DNA of 64,000 bases, taken from positions 62,001 to 126,000 of the forward strand of contig QPMI01000643.1 of the NCBI GenBank assembly GCA_004431415.1, written 5' to 3'. Position numbers and translations under genes: made by a program. Source of the stretch: Cyanophora paradoxa. Its lineage: Eukaryota > Glaucocystophyceae > Cyanophorales > Cyanophoraceae. The notes beneath the pieces are model-generated. The model saw only the letters and a program-made list of their open reading frames with translations, searched no databases and was not told the DNA's origin. Shown here piece by piece: positions 24,101 through 36,500 of this stretch (positions within the stretch are counted from its first letter, which is position 1; every line of letters begins with the position of its first letter).

Positions 24101-27100
24101 CATCCCGCAGAGCTACTCGAGCTCGCTCTCCCAGATCATCGTGAAGCGAGTCGAATGCGACGACTGCAACAGCGATAACGACGAGGAAACTTGCGAATGT
24201 GATCCGAGCAGCACCGTGACTATCACGTTCTCCGCGTCGCGAACGCAATCCATATGCGACAAGACGTCATGTCTCCTCCCTCTAAACAGCAATGTTTTCA
24301 ATGGCGAAGTCATTAGCGTACCGCCTGATGGGATGGACAACCCGGAGTTGAACAAGAACAAGCTGTACCAGTACATGCGCGTGCAGTACCGCTCACCTGT
24401 ATCAATTTGAGCACATGCATGCTGACATCCCCAAGCAGATCGACGTACAAGCTGGTCGACAACACGCTCACGACCTCGGATGCGACGTACTGCGTCATCG
24501 GCAATTCGCCAGGCTGGACATACACGCCGTGCACGTCGGATCCCGGTCGTGTGTTCAGCGGCGCGGGTGACGACGATTATGACGACGATTATGACGACGA
24601 CGATGACGATGACGACGACGACCGGCGCAGAAAGTTACACTTCAGCGAACCGACAGCGCTTGCACGCCTTCAGCGGCTGCGGATCCGTGAGCTCCTGCAG
24701 TCAGACTCGGCATCCGTCTCGACATCAGTCATTCGACTCTCCATTAGACCGTCCGGGGTTAACTGGACCGCTTCCGCAAACCCAATTGTCGCGCTGACGC
24801 TCTATCGCCGCGTCGGGTCCTGCGCGTCCGGCTTGCGGCCAGCAACTGTGTACGCGAAACCGTCATTTACAACCGGCCAGCTCGCCGGCACGGTCCTCTA
24901 CAATGACACAAGCATCAACGTCGGTCAGACGTACTGCTACATGTCCGTCTCCATTCTTAACGATATCGATAGCTTTCCTTTGTCGTTCGCTTCCTAATCT
25001 CCCATGCAGGGCCCAGTACACGGTGAATGCAACTTCAGCGGACGGGCAGGTCTACCAAGTGCAGCCATCCAACTCTTCGACTGTCGACGCGTTGGTCCCG
25101 GCGCCAGCACCAAGGCCAGCTTCTCCCACTCCCACTGTGGCACCAATGCCTTCACCGAACCCTGCGAGCTTCAACTGCTCTATCAAACTGGCGCTCGTTA
25201 ACATTACCGCTACGCTCCGGAGATTTCGCTTCAACGTCACCAAGTCTGCGCCAAGTGCACATCTCAGCAAGATCAAATACGTCCGCGTCTACCGCTACGA
25301 CTGCGAGTTCAAGAACCATGCAACTGGCCGCTACCCGAGGGCGTCCGTGAACTGTCAGTCGGACAACCGGAACGAAGGCTGCGGACTTGGCGCGTGCGGC
25401 CCAAGCGTGCGCAAGTCCTGCTTCTCACAGAGCAAGTGCATGCTGCGCACGTTCCTGGTGGATGCAACCAGGACAACGTGGGACTTCGCTGCAGACGAAA
25501 AAGATGTCGATTTTGGATCGGTCGTCCACTGGGGGTGCGTCTTTCGTGATTGAGCCATCGATGGGTAGTGCACTGAAAAGCGGCGCGTCCGCAGCGCGAA
25601 ATGCGTCCTCGAGGACGGCCGGGAGGGCTCCGACACGGACTTTGTCGGGTGTCGCGCGGGAGGCAGCGACGACCCGAGGAAGCCCTGCGGGAGCAATGCG
25701 CCGGAAGCCACTGCGCCGATTCCGGTTTTGCCGTTCCTCCGCGTGTACAAGAAGAAGGCGTCCAACGGATCCCCCGCGAAGCACGGCCTGCAGTTCCAGG
25801 TACCCGCGAACTACAAGTCCCTCATCGACCGCATCGACGTCGAGCGAGTCTCGTGCACGTGCCCAAGCGATTACGACGGCGGCGAGTGTGCAGAGTACAC
25901 GGCCCGACGGAGCTGGAAGGCGTGCTCGCGCGCTGTAACGTGGTCGTACTCCTCCGCGAGCTCGAGCTCCACGTGGGCGTCGCTGCTCGCGAGCGCCACG
26001 ATCGAGAAGTCGGACAATCTTTCTCCGAGTAAACTTTACTTCTACAACTCGACCTACGTGTTTAAGGACGGCAGCGTCAGCCTCGAGGACTTCACGTTCT
26101 GCGATGGAGACGCGAGTGGCTCCGGATACTCGTCTACGGCCTGGTCGGAATGCACGAACAACCCCAACAGGCCCCCCGAGGGCGCCGGCGATGGCAGCAG
26201 CGACCAGCCGGACAGCGACTACACGGATGAAGGGGACTTGCACGACGACGACGACGACGAGCGCGGCTTCGACGGCCACGACGACGAGGAGCACCACCGC
26301 GGCATCTGGTCCGGCTCAAGCGGCCGCTCCCGCCGCCTGCTCGCCATCGGCGACGGCAGCGACAACGGCTCTGAGCAGCCACACGCGGCGTCGGCTGTCG
26401 CGCCCCCGGAGGTTGCTTCCCGCGCCGAGAACGTGGCGGCGGCCATGCGCCGCCTGCAGGGCTCCGCGCCACCGCTCGTCCAGGTGACTTCCCTGCGGTG
26501 GTACGGCAATCAGCCGCTGCGGCGCGTCTCGGTGGACGCCGGGCAGGTCGTGAAGACGGAGCCGCTCGACGACCGCGTCCTGCGCACGGTCATCTACACC
26601 GTCACGGGCCTCGACCGCACGGTCGTCAACGAGGGCGAGGCCGTCGAGATCGTCTGCTGGTTCGTTCCTCTCCTTTTCGCGTTATCCCGGATTCGAGTAC
26701 TATGTTCGATGACGCCGCCCTCGCAGGCAGCAGGCCGCGAGTGTGGCGCTGGACGCGAATTCCGCGCGGGTGCAGGCCTCGATCCGCCTGCTGACCGAGT
26801 ACTCGGAGAGCAGCACCTTCTTCAGGCTGCAGAGCATCGGACGCGAGATGAGTGCCGCCAACGGCTATTCGCGCGGATTCACGCTCGTCCTGAGCTGCGC
26901 GCCCGGCTCGAACTGCCCGTCTCCAACCTGCGTCGCTCCTTCCGGTACGCCCGTTGTGCGCTGTCCCACGCGCCTCGCCAAAGGGACGCCCGCGCAGTAC
27001 TGGCCTGCGGCTACTACAGCGCCGACCTGAGGGACTACACGACGGAGGGCTGCACGACGTCGTACGTCTGCACGGGCGAGGAGTGCGCCACAGAGGACGG

Positions 27101-27922
27101 AACGAAGGGCCCAAACACTGTCGGCGTCATTGCCGAAGCGTACAAGACGGAATCACCGCGCGCGGGGGGCCCGACGCTCGATTTCAACACGCTCGGCTGG
27201 ACGCCGGCATCGTGCACGTGCGCCGGCTTGCGAGCCGTCTCCTTCCTGCGCGTCCTCCCCGAGATCGTCCGCGCCCCGCGGTCGCCCGACCGGAAGGCCC
27301 CCGTCATCGCGGAGACGCCCGCGCCGGCGGCGGCGGCGTCCGGGCCCAACGTGGCGGCGATCGTTGGCGGAGTCGTGGGAGGCGTCGCGTGCGCCGTCCT
27401 GGCGGCCGTCGCGGCGTTCGCTGTCCGCTTCGTGCACCAGCGGCGCGGTCCGCCTTGTCTTTTCGTGCGCGGCGCGATGCGTTCTCACCCCCTGTTGCAG
27501 CGGTTCTGCGCGGCGCGCGCAGGGCGCGGAGGGCGCTCGCGGCGGAGGAGGTCGCGATCGGACCCGTCGCCATCGACGTCGGAGACGGGGACGTGCCGGG
27601 CGACCTGGTGCACCTGACGGAGAGCCTCGGCGCGACGCGGCCCGCCTCGACGGCGGTCTCCACTCTCCACTCGGCCCGCTCCTCTTTCAGCATCGACATT
27701 CCGGCGCTCGTCGGAGGGCAGGCGGCCCCGACTGTCGCGTCGGCCTCCGGTGCGCGGGGAGCCTCTCCTGTCCACACCGTCAGCACGCCGCCACCGTCCG
27801 CGGGCGACGGTCTCGCTACTCGAGGGCACAGCCCCGCTGGCGGCCGGCGCAGCGGCGCGCCGAGCCGCGATGGCAGCGACACGGACGAGATACTCGCCCG
27901 CATCCCTTCCATCCAACTGTAA
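9133..27922 (+). CDS. Giant fibronectin-III-like surface protein, 5' truncated by element A
   Basis: I assemble eleven exons with GT-AG introns: 9134-22380, 22430-22649, 23033-23239, 23301-23829, 23882-24385, 24439-24942, 25010-25534, 25595-26659, 26727-26944, 26998-27447 and 27502-27922; edges are by eye. The first exon encodes dozens of beta modules of about 95-100 residues, each with D-x-x-L-x-P-G-x-x-Y-T-Y-T-A, as in fibronectin III or Ig-like folds. A Pro-Ser spacer follows (22500-22620). Then come two Cys-rich modules, each with a downstream acidic tract and basic residues. One membrane segment (about 27340-27430, NVAAIVGGVVGGVACAVL) and a cytoplasmic tail of roughly 150 residues close the protein. 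This fits a type I adhesion or cell-surface protein. No signal peptide is visible because the 5' end is lost at the viral boundary. Single-G deletions near 10691, 11268 and 14689 break the frame. Confidence 0.75.
9585..16620 (+). repeat. 2.65 tandem copies of a 2,658-bp unit (9 modules, 886 codons)
   Basis: Equivalent bases recur at 9591, 12247 and 14904. Unit 1 spans 2,656 bp and unit 2 spans 2,657 bp, short of 2,658 by exactly the single-G deletions seen in them. The copies are nearly identical, so the amplification is recent. Each unit carries nine fibronectin-like modules. The third copy ends near 16620, where sequence diverges to older, non-identical modules. Confidence 0.95.
23567..23981 (+). 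repeat. Cys-rich module, copy 1
   Basis: This encodes a Cys-rich segment containing YVRVYRYDCEF, CQSDNRNEGCGLGACGPS and, after a short intron, KCVLEDGREGSDTDF. Blocks 23567-23733 and 23880-23981 are almost identical to 25273-25441 and 25597-25697, while the DNA between them is not. Confidence 0.85.
25273..25697 (+). repeat. Cys-rich module, copy 2
   Basis: This is the second copy of the Cys-rich module, with the same exon structure. The near-identity crosses an exon start and reaches silent sites, while the intron and the intervening exon portion differ. Confidence 0.85.
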
Positions 27923-29504
27923 GAGTCTGCGATCGCATTGCGATCCCCGAGTCCAAGCCATCGATATCTTTGGCCAGATCTAGATTTTCGATTTTCGTTT
28001 AGATCTAGAGTTGGACCTTTGTGTCTACATGAAATCTGCAGCTAGATCCAGAATAGAATAGAACAGATCAGGACTAGAAGAAGAGAGCTATGCTATGCTA
28101 TGCTATCTGCTCGCGCGTCATATATATTTCCTAAATTATTGGATGGCCAGTCCATGGCCGCTTTATCGTCTTATTGCCGCAACTGTCTTTTTATTGTCTC
28201 GTCTTATTGTCTTATTGTGCTCGGAATAGAGCTCTCGCCCAGAGTGCTTTCTGGTGATTTCGCTCGTGATCGTGATCGTGAGGCCTGCGTCCCCCCACAG
28301 CACGAGGGGTGGCCGTGGTCGGCGTGCCACGTCGGGGAAATTGGCGAGGCGCCGGCTCGCCTGCCCTGGGCGGGGAGCCCTTTGATTTGGATCCCTTCGA
28401 ATGCCCCGCACCAACCTCCGATGGGGCCACGTCGCGCGCTCGCGATAGATCCCCCATATATTTAGTGCAAGTAATCATCAGCATCCGTAAATTCTTGATC
28501 ACCTAGGCCTGCACTGCACTTTTTTTTGCAAAAGTGGACGTCGCATTGATACACCACGGCACATGTATCAATCTAGGCCTGCACTGCACGCTCCAAGACC
28601 ACATGTACGTCGATCGAATGATCACCTGATCATAGCTAGTACTGATATCGATCATGAACGCTCGAGCTCCAAGACCACTAGTACTGGGCCACGTGATCAA
28701 CTGATCATGATCATTATACCCTAGGCCCGGACACAATACGCTCGGCTGGACGCCGGCATCGTGCACGTGCGCCGGCTTGCGAGCCGTCTCCTTCCTGCGC
28801 GTCCTCCCCGAGATCGTCCGCGCCCCGCGGTCGCCCGACCGGAAGGCCCCCGTCATCGATATCGCGGAGACGCCCGCGCCGGCGGCGGCGGCGTCCGGGC
28901 CCAACGTGGCGGCGATCGTTGGCGGAGTCGTGCGGAGGCCGCCCCTCCGCATGCCATGATGCACGCCCCAAGACCGTACCACACCGTCAAAGGATCACCT
29001 GTAGCTAGGCCTGCACGTTTCAAATACACAATGCACATGTAAAGGGTCACGATCGCCTCTACTTCTGTCATAGTGCGTCAGGGCTTAGTTGTAACTCAGG
29101 CGCCCCCCGATCGGCAATTTGCAAGTTGGACGGGCGGCTAGCGCTAGCGCTGCGCATGTTGTTGTATATTAATACGGCCGGTATCCTAGGCCTTGCCCCG
29201 TCGGGCCCGTGAGTCATGCTAACTCGAGATCCGGATTCGAAAATGAGACGCGTCTAGATCTCCTCTAAAACTAGATCCAATGATCTGCAGCTGCCGGCCT
29301 GCAGCTGGTTATCGATGTGAATTGTGTGCATGGATTACAACAGGATAGTAGATTGCATTGAATTTTCGCTGTGCTCCTACATAGTTAACCTATTCTTGGG
29401 ACTCCGATCGGGGAAGCAGCTCTGATCCAGCAGCGCGTTAATCGCTAACTTCGGAACTATTATTCGACTCCAGAAATTTGAAGCGGGGGGTGGGTGGCCG
29501 GGGC
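27923..29504. other. Intergenic region, palindrome-rich
   Basis: Apart from a stray exon copy (28738-28932) I see no gene here. The DNA is rich in short palindromes (TGATCA, CTAGATCTAG, CCTAGG) and in repeated short phrases such as GCCTGCACTGCAC and CTCCAAGACCAC. The short ORFs are not convincing. Confidence 0.6.
28738..28932 (+). repeat. Detached copy of an exon piece of the surface-protein gene
   Basis: This duplicates 27189-27377 (189 bp), the exon segment just before and into the membrane segment. The only clear difference is a 6-bp insertion ATATCG near 28857. Sequence similarity stops abruptly on both sides, and no splice signals or extended ORF suggest it is used. Confidence 0.9.
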
Positions 29505-32500
29505 TCAGCTCGACGCCTCCGCGTCCGCGGGAGGCGCCGCTGCAGCCGAATCCGGGGCCGGAGCCGGATCCGAGGCCGGGGCCGGGGGCGCGGGGGCCTC
29601 GGCGGCGGGCGCGGGGGCCTCGGCGGGGGCGAGGGCCCTGCCGACGGACATGCCGACCTGCGCGGGGCGTCAGCGGGTCCGGGTGCGGGGCCGGGGGCCG
29701 GGGCGGGCCTGGAGGAGGGTCTCGAGGGGCTGCGCGCTGTGCTCGAGGAGGTCGGCGTCGAACTGGATGCGCCCCTTCTGCCACACGCAGATCACCGTCG
29801 AGCCCCCGAACCTGCCCCGCGCCGGAGATAAGGATCCATCGGGGCGGGGCGGGGCGGGGCGGGGCGGACGCGAAGTAGCCGATCTCGTCGCCGCGCTTGA
29901 CCGCCTCGCCCACCGTCTTCGTCAGCACGATCTGCGCGGCCCGGCCCGCCCGGCCGTCGGGGGGAGCCGCGCCCTCTAGATCTCCCGCGCGCCGCCACCG
30001 CACCGAGCCGACGCAGGTCGCCCCGATGATCACGTACGCCACCTTGCCTGCGCCGGGCCCCGCCTCGGCGCGCGCCCAAGGCGGGGCGGGGCGGGGCGGG
30101 GGGGCGGACCGAAGGCGGGGGACTCGAAGAGCGCGATGTTGCGGCGGTTCTCCGTGTACACGTTCACGTCCTGCGCGGGGCCCCGCGGTCGGCCCGGGCC
30201 GGCCCCTCCGCGCGGCGCCCGGGCGGACCTGGCGGACAGCGATGGGGTTGACGGTGAAGTAGGCCCCCGGCAGCTCCTTGCACGACGCGAACTGCGCGGG
30301 GGGCTCGGGCCGGCCCCGGGGCGCCGCGGGGCGGGGCGGAGGGCCGGAGGGAGAGGGCGCACGGTGCCGTCGACGGGGCAGTGGTAGCGGTGGTAGTCCT
30401 GCGCGGCGGGGCGTCAGCGGGCGCGGCGGAGGAGAGGCGCTGCCCCGGGCGGGGGCGGGCCTGCGGGGCGAGGCGGAAGATGGCGAGGGAGCCGCCCTCG
30501 AACTCGGCGGCGAGGCCGGCGTCCCCCAGCAGCGCCCCCACCGAGAACTCCTTCCCCTGCGGGGCGTGAGCCGCCTGGGCGGCCTTGGAGCGGGGCGGGG
30601 GGGGGCGGGGCGGGGCGGGCCTTGATCCAGAGGCGTGTGGCGTCGTCGACGGTGGGGAAGGCCATCACACGCGAGTCCGCCGGCGAGACGCACGTCGCGG
30701 CGTCCTCCGGGTCCTGCCCCCGCGCACCGCGTCAAATAGGATGGGCCGGGTCGGGACGGGATGGGCGGGGGTCGCCCACCTTGACGGGGCGGACGCCGGG
30801 GCGGAGCTTGCGGTAGAAGAACTCGTTGAAGGTCGCGTACTGCGCCCCCGCCCGCCCCCGCCCGCTCAGCTCCGAGCGCCGGGGCGGCGGGCGCGCGCTG
30901 GGATCTCACCTCGGCGGGGGGCCGGTCCATCTCGTTGACGTTGAGGTCGTGGAACTTGATGAAGTCCTCGATGTACTTCACCGACCCCGCGTCGTTGTAC
31001 TTCGGCCCTGCGCCCAGCGAAAGAGAGTCAGGGGAGGTGGCGGGGCTTCGGCGGGGCCGCGGGGCGGGGCGGGCGCGCCGTAGTCGATGGTCATCTTCTG
31101 CAGCGTCTCCCGCACCTTCGTCCCCTCCACCGCTGGGGCCGCCGGGCGTCAGGCGGGGCGGCGGGGCGGGGCGGCGGGGCCGGCACCGGAGCGGCCGAGC
31201 TTGGAGTGGTACATGGTGAGGAGGGGGATGCGGACGTAGGCGGGGATCTTCTCCTCCAGCAGCTGGCCCGTCTGCGCCCGCCCGCCCGCCCGCCCGCCTC
31301 GGCCCCGGGCGAGGAGAGGTGCAGCGCGGGGGCGGCTGGGGGCACCTTGCGCTCGAGGACCATGATGTTGCCCGCCTCGTTCATCTTCGCCCCGTACATC
31401 ATCTTCCCGAACAGCTGCGGGGGCGGGTACGGTAAGCGGAGTGGGAGGAGGAGGGCGGGGGCGGGGGGGTGACCTTGGAGGCGAAGCCCTTGGAGGCCTG
31501 CGTCTCCGTCACGAACTGCTTCATCGCTGCGCGGCCCCCGCCGCGGCGCGTCAGACGAGGGGAGGGGAGGGTGGAGGGGGCGGGTGCGGGCACCGAAGAG
31601 GTCCTTGGCGGCGCCCTCGCCCTCCACGAAGCAGACGCCGACGTGGCACACCATCTTCGTGTCACTCGCGTCCCCAAGCTTCGCCCCTGCGCCCGCCCCG
31701 CCCCGCCCCGCCTCGCCGCCCGCCCCCTGCGCCGGGGCGGGGGGGCGGGGGCGGGGGGCGGCGGACCGCAGATGGGGCACTCGGTGAAGCGGATGAGGGC
31801 GCCGTGCTGCGAGGCGCGCCGCAGCTCCAGCAGCTCCTGCACCGAGAGCGTCGCGTCCTGGTTCTTGTCGACCTTCGAGAACTGCGGGGCGGCTCGCGTG
31901 CGAGGCGAGGCGGGGCGGGGGCGGGGGCGCGGGGTGCGCGGACCAGCACGTCGAGCTCCTCGTCGGAGAGGTCTACCCCCATCGTCGCGAACATCGCACC
32001 CAGCTCCGCGCGGTCCAGCTGAGTACGCGGTCAGCTACGGGGTCCGGCCTGGGGTCCTGTGTCCCGCACCTGCTTGTCCCCGCTCTTGTCGTACATGCTG
32101 ACGAGGGTCTCCCAGAAGTACCCCTCCACGCCTGCGTACCCCGGACGTGAGCCAGTACCCCCCGCGCCGAGCGGGGTACGCCGCACCGGCGGCGTCGAGG
32201 TACTTGAAGGCCAGGTGGAGCTGGGCGACCGGCTTGTCGCTCGGCTGCGGCTGCCCCGGGGCGTCGGGCCGGCGCCTGGGGTGGAGCGGGGCGGGGCGGG
32301 GCGGGCGGGGCTGGGGTACGGCGCACGTTGCGGGAGGCGTACATGGGGACCCAGAGGTCGGCGTGTCCGGGAAGGTCGCCGAGGACACGCTGCAGGGGCA
32401 GCAGCACCGTCCCGATGAAGTCGTTCTCTGCCCCGCCGCAGCCGCCGCCGCCCCCCCCCCGTGAGCCCCGCCGCCCGCGCCGGCCCCGCCCGAGGGGGCC

Positions 32501-33119
32501 CGCGCGGCGCACCGGAGACAAAGTCCTTGTCGAAGATTGAGAAGACGACCGAGTACTCCCGCTGCTTCTTCAGCACGGGGCTGCCCCGCCCCGCCAGCCC
32601 CGAGTGAGCCCGCGCGCCGGGGCTGGGACCGCTGCCCGGCGCGGCGCGGCCAGGCGCGGGGCGGCGAGGCGCGGCGCGGCGCACAATTTGAAGGACTGGT
32701 TCCACTCCGGGTTGACGGTGGAGGACTTGGACTTGGTCTTGAAAGTCGCCGTGCCGAAGGCGGCGGTAACGTAGGGGTCGACCTTGCCCACCATATCCGA
32801 CGCCGCAATCTCCTTCGCCCCGATGACTGCGCCCCGCCCGCGTGAGGCCCCGCCCGGTCCGAGCCCCGCGGAGTCGCGCGCAGCGGGGTTCGGGGGCCGC
32901 GGAAAGGCGGCGCTCACTCGTCACTGTCACCAGCCCCTCAAGCGCATCGCCATCTCCGTCCGACGCTGCGGGGACTGACTGGGGCGCCGCGGGCGCCGCG
33001 GGCTTGCCCTGCGCCGGGCTCGGCGCTTGAGCTGTCGAGGCCGGTTTAGCCGGTGCGGCCTGAGCCGCCGAAGGCGCCTGAGGCTTCGCGTCTGCCTGGC
33101 TGCTAGCTCCACAGCCCAT
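29505..33119 (-). CDS. Phosphatidylserine decarboxylase with C2 and EF-hand domains
   Basis: This multi-exon gene should convert phosphatidylserine to phosphatidylethanolamine. It starts at 33119 with MGCGASS, a likely N-myristoylation and palmitoylation signal, then an Ala/Pro linker. A C2 domain follows (VGKVDPYV about 32780, VNPEWNQSF about 32700, SIFDKDFV about 32530, ENDFIGTVLLPL about 32430). EF-hand loops are split YDKSGDKQ + LDRAE and intact DKNQDATLSVQE (about 31860), then a CPIC pair near 31770. The catalytic domain shows NEFFYRKLRPG (about 30810), SPADSRVMAFPTVDDATR (about 30660), DYHRYHCPVDG (about 30380) and FGGST (about 29805), the LGST-type self-cleavage site that makes the pyruvoyl cofactor. 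Most introns are GC-rich and short. The order matches plant type II PSD. The last exon is Ala/Pro-rich and stops at 29505. Exon edges are approximate. Confidence 0.88.
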
Positions 33120-33562
33120 GGCGGTTTTCTATTTGCGTTTGGGGTACAGCCGAGTTTGGGGCGTGGAATTCCTTCGTTCGCGAATTTGAGCGGTCGGAGC
33201 GGACCAATCGGGCCAGACGACGTCAGCGTCGGATCAGGCGCGTTTGCAGCAGCAAGGCGGGAGAGCATCAGTCTTCGTCCCAGAAGGCAGCAGCGTGCTT
33301 ATCTCGAGGGCGAGGGAACCGCGTCCAGCTAGCTGCAGGCGAGTCAACCGCGACGTCTGCTCGGCAGCACGAGGCGGCGTCGTATCTGGAAACCGCACTT
33401 GCTTACAGTCGCGCTGCATCTGAGCCTGCCTGGGCCCAGGGAGCCGTCAAAGCCGGCCGCATGGCCAGCTAGCTATAGATCGCCATCCACGTATCCGCCT
33501 CCGAGCCAGCTGCAGCCCCCACAGGGGCAGCGCCTTCTGCGCATGCCATATTAGCGTTGGGA
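33120..33562. promoter_or_regulatory. Shared divergent promoter region
   Basis: Only about 440 bp separate the start codons of the divergent decarboxylase and adenylate cyclase genes. It must hold both 5' UTRs and promoters. I see no clear TATA box; assignment rests on gene arrangement only. Confidence 0.5.
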
Positions 33563-36500
33563 ATGGTCGTCCTCAACTCGGCGCCGGCGGCGCTGACGGT
33601 GGATACCCCCGAGCCCGAGCGGGCCCGCAGGAGCAGCGGGGAGCTGGACTCGCCGGACCCCGCCTCGGGCGCCTCCTCGGCTGCGGAGCTGAGCCCGGCT
33701 GCGGCGAGGCTCAACCCGCTGATCACCCGCGTCGCACGCTCCCCCTCCACGGGCCTGAGCGCCCGCTCGACCCCGGCGGCGCCCTCCTCCATCGGCTCCA
33801 ACCTCGGCCAGGACGAGAAGGAGAAGGGCGCCGCGAACGGCGGCTCGCCCGCCAATGGCTCCCCGGCCGTGCGCTCCTCGACGCCGAGCGCGCTGCCGCG
33901 CTCGGGGAGCCGCTCCCAGTCGGTGGAGCGGCCGGGCTCGGCCTCCGCCTCCAAGCAGGCCTTCGCCGCGTCGCGCACGGGGAGCCGCCTGCGGTGCGCG
34001 CCCCCGCGCTCCCCCGCCCCCGCGCGCGCCCGACGCGGCCGCGCAGCTCCTCGTCGATCGCCGTCGGGGCGGCGAGCATGCTCCACCACGTCCAGCAGGC
34101 GGAGGCGGCGGCCGCCGCCGCTTCCGCCGCCGGAGGGGAGCGCCCGGGGCGGCCGGCCTCCTTCTCGAGGGTGCGCTCGGGGTCGATCGTGGCGATGGGG
34201 CGCGACGGCTCGCCCTCGCGCGAGGGCGCCGAGGGGGGCGAGGGGCCCCAGCTCGTCCGCAAGACCATCTCCTCCTCCAGGCGCGCCCCGCCCCGGGCCC
34301 GCCCGTGTGCCTGAGCTCGCCGCGCCTGAGCTCGCTGCGCGGGGCAGCTCGTACATGCTGGGGGCGGCCAAGACCATCGTCACCCTCGAGGGCGTCGGCG
34401 ACCCCGCCCTGTCCGCACCCCCTCCACTCCCCCCCCCCTCCGCCCCCCTCCCCCTCACCCCCCCCTCAGGATCACGACGCTCTCGCTGGTCGAGTCGGGC
34501 CTGGCGGCGTGCCCGGCGCTGGAGGGGTACGTGAACCTGACGGAGCTGGACCTCTCGGGCAACCGCATCACCGCCCTCCACCAGTCCCTCTTCAAGCTCG
34601 CCTCCCTCACCAGCTTCAAGGTACCCCAGCCCTCCCCCCGCCCCCTCCCCCCCTCCCCCCCCGGCCCCGGCCCACGCGCCGTGTCGCGCTCTGCCCCGCC
34701 GACTCTCCCCCGCTTCCCGCAGATCAAGAAGAATGAGCTGATAGAGCTGCCGACGAGTGCGCCGGCCCGCCGGCCCCGCACCGCCGCCGCCGCGGCCGCC
34801 CTCGCTGACGCGTATCCCTTGCCGGGGCGCAGCGATCGGGCGGCTGACGGGCCTGCAGCACATCGACGCGAGCGAGAACCGCATCCAGAACCTCCCCTCC
34901 GCCCTCGGCTGGCTCTCCGACCTCGCCGTCCGCCCCCCCCCTCCCCCCTCCCCCCCCGCCCCCCCGCCCCCCCGACGGGGCCGGGGCAGAGCCTGCGGCT
35001 GCGGAACAACAACTTCGGGGCGCTGCCGGCGGAGCTGGCGAAGTGCTCGAAGCTGCGGCTGCTGGAGGCCGGGGGCAACCCGCAGCTGATGGGCCTCCCC
35101 ACCTTCGTCCTCCGCAACGCCCTCGCCATGGCCCGCCCCCGCCCCGCCCCGCCCCCTCGGGTCCAGGCGGCGGGCCCTGAGGCGGGGGCGGCAGGACTTC
35201 CTCGAGGAGACGCTCCCCCTGGAGACGATGGAGGGCTTCCGGGCCTCCCACAGGGCGCTCAACGGGCAGCTGCGCGGCGAGAAGGCGCGCGCCGCCTCCC
35301 TCGAGGAGCGCCTCAAGCAGCAGCAGGCCGAGCAGCGCGAGCTGCACGCCCGCCACGAGCGCCTCCAGGCCGAGTACAACGACCGCCTCGCCGCGCTGAG
35401 GAAGGCCGAGGAGTCGTTCGCGAAGCTGCTGGCGCAGATGCGCCCGCCCGAGTCGAACAACGGGGCGGAGGACGCGCTGCAGGGCGTCGCGTCGCTCTCC
35501 GAGAACATCGCGCGGCTGCAGGGCGCCCTGCAGGCCGAGCGGGAGCGGGGGCGGGACCTCTCGCACCACATCGAGGAGCTCGAGCGGCAGATGAAGCAGG
35601 CGGCGCGCGTGGCGGCGATGCAGGCCGAGGAGGGCGCCCCCGCCCCCGAGGGCACGGTCACCCTCGTCTTCACCGGTGCCCGCGAGCCCGCCCATCAGCC
35701 GCCTCGCGCGGGCGGCGCGCGCGGGGGGTGACGAGGGGCGGGGGCAGACATCCAGGGGTCGACGGCGCAGTGGGAGGCGAACGCCGACGTGATGGCCCGC
35801 GGCCTCAAGCAGCACAACCAGGCCCGCCCCGCCCCGCCCCGCCCCGTCCGCCTGGCCGCGTGTGCGCCCGCCTCGACCTGATGGGGCGGGGCGGGTGCAG
35901 CTGATGCGGAACTACATCAAGAACATGCGCGGCTTCGAGGTCAAGACGGGTGCGGCGGCCGCGCCCCGCCGGCCCCTCCCCGCCCCCCGGCCTCACCTTC
36001 CCCCGCAGAGGGGGACGCGTTCATGATCGCGTTCGCGACGACGCTCGAGGCCGTCAAGTTCACCCTCGCCGTCCAGGTGCGCGGCTCGCCCCCCGGCTTG
36101 TCTACCTATCTGTAGACACGCCGGGGCGCGCCGCGCGGGGCCACGGCGGCTTAGCGCTCCCTGCGGGTCAGATGGCGCTGGTGGAGGAGGGGTGGGAGGA
36201 GGCGCTGCTGGCGAACCCCGACAGCGCCATCGTCCGCGACGAGGCCGGCCAGGCCCGCCCCCGCCCCGCCCCGCCCCGTGCCGCCACTTGTCTCTCTCGG
36301 ACGCCGCCGACGGGGCGGCCGGGGCGGGGGCAGATGCTGTTCCGGGGGATGCGGGTGCGCATGGGGATCCACACGGGCGAGCCGAGCTGCGAGCGCGACC
36401 CGACGACGAGGCGCATGGACTACTTCGGTGCGCGGGGCCCCGGAGGCGGCGGGGGGGCGGGTCTGAGGGCCGGCGGGTCGGGGCCAGGCCCGATGGTGAA

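Noticed and set aside
28100-28465. ORF of 121 codons after the surface-protein gene
   Set aside because: Composition and the surrounding palindromic DNA do not support coding; no domain or splice context.
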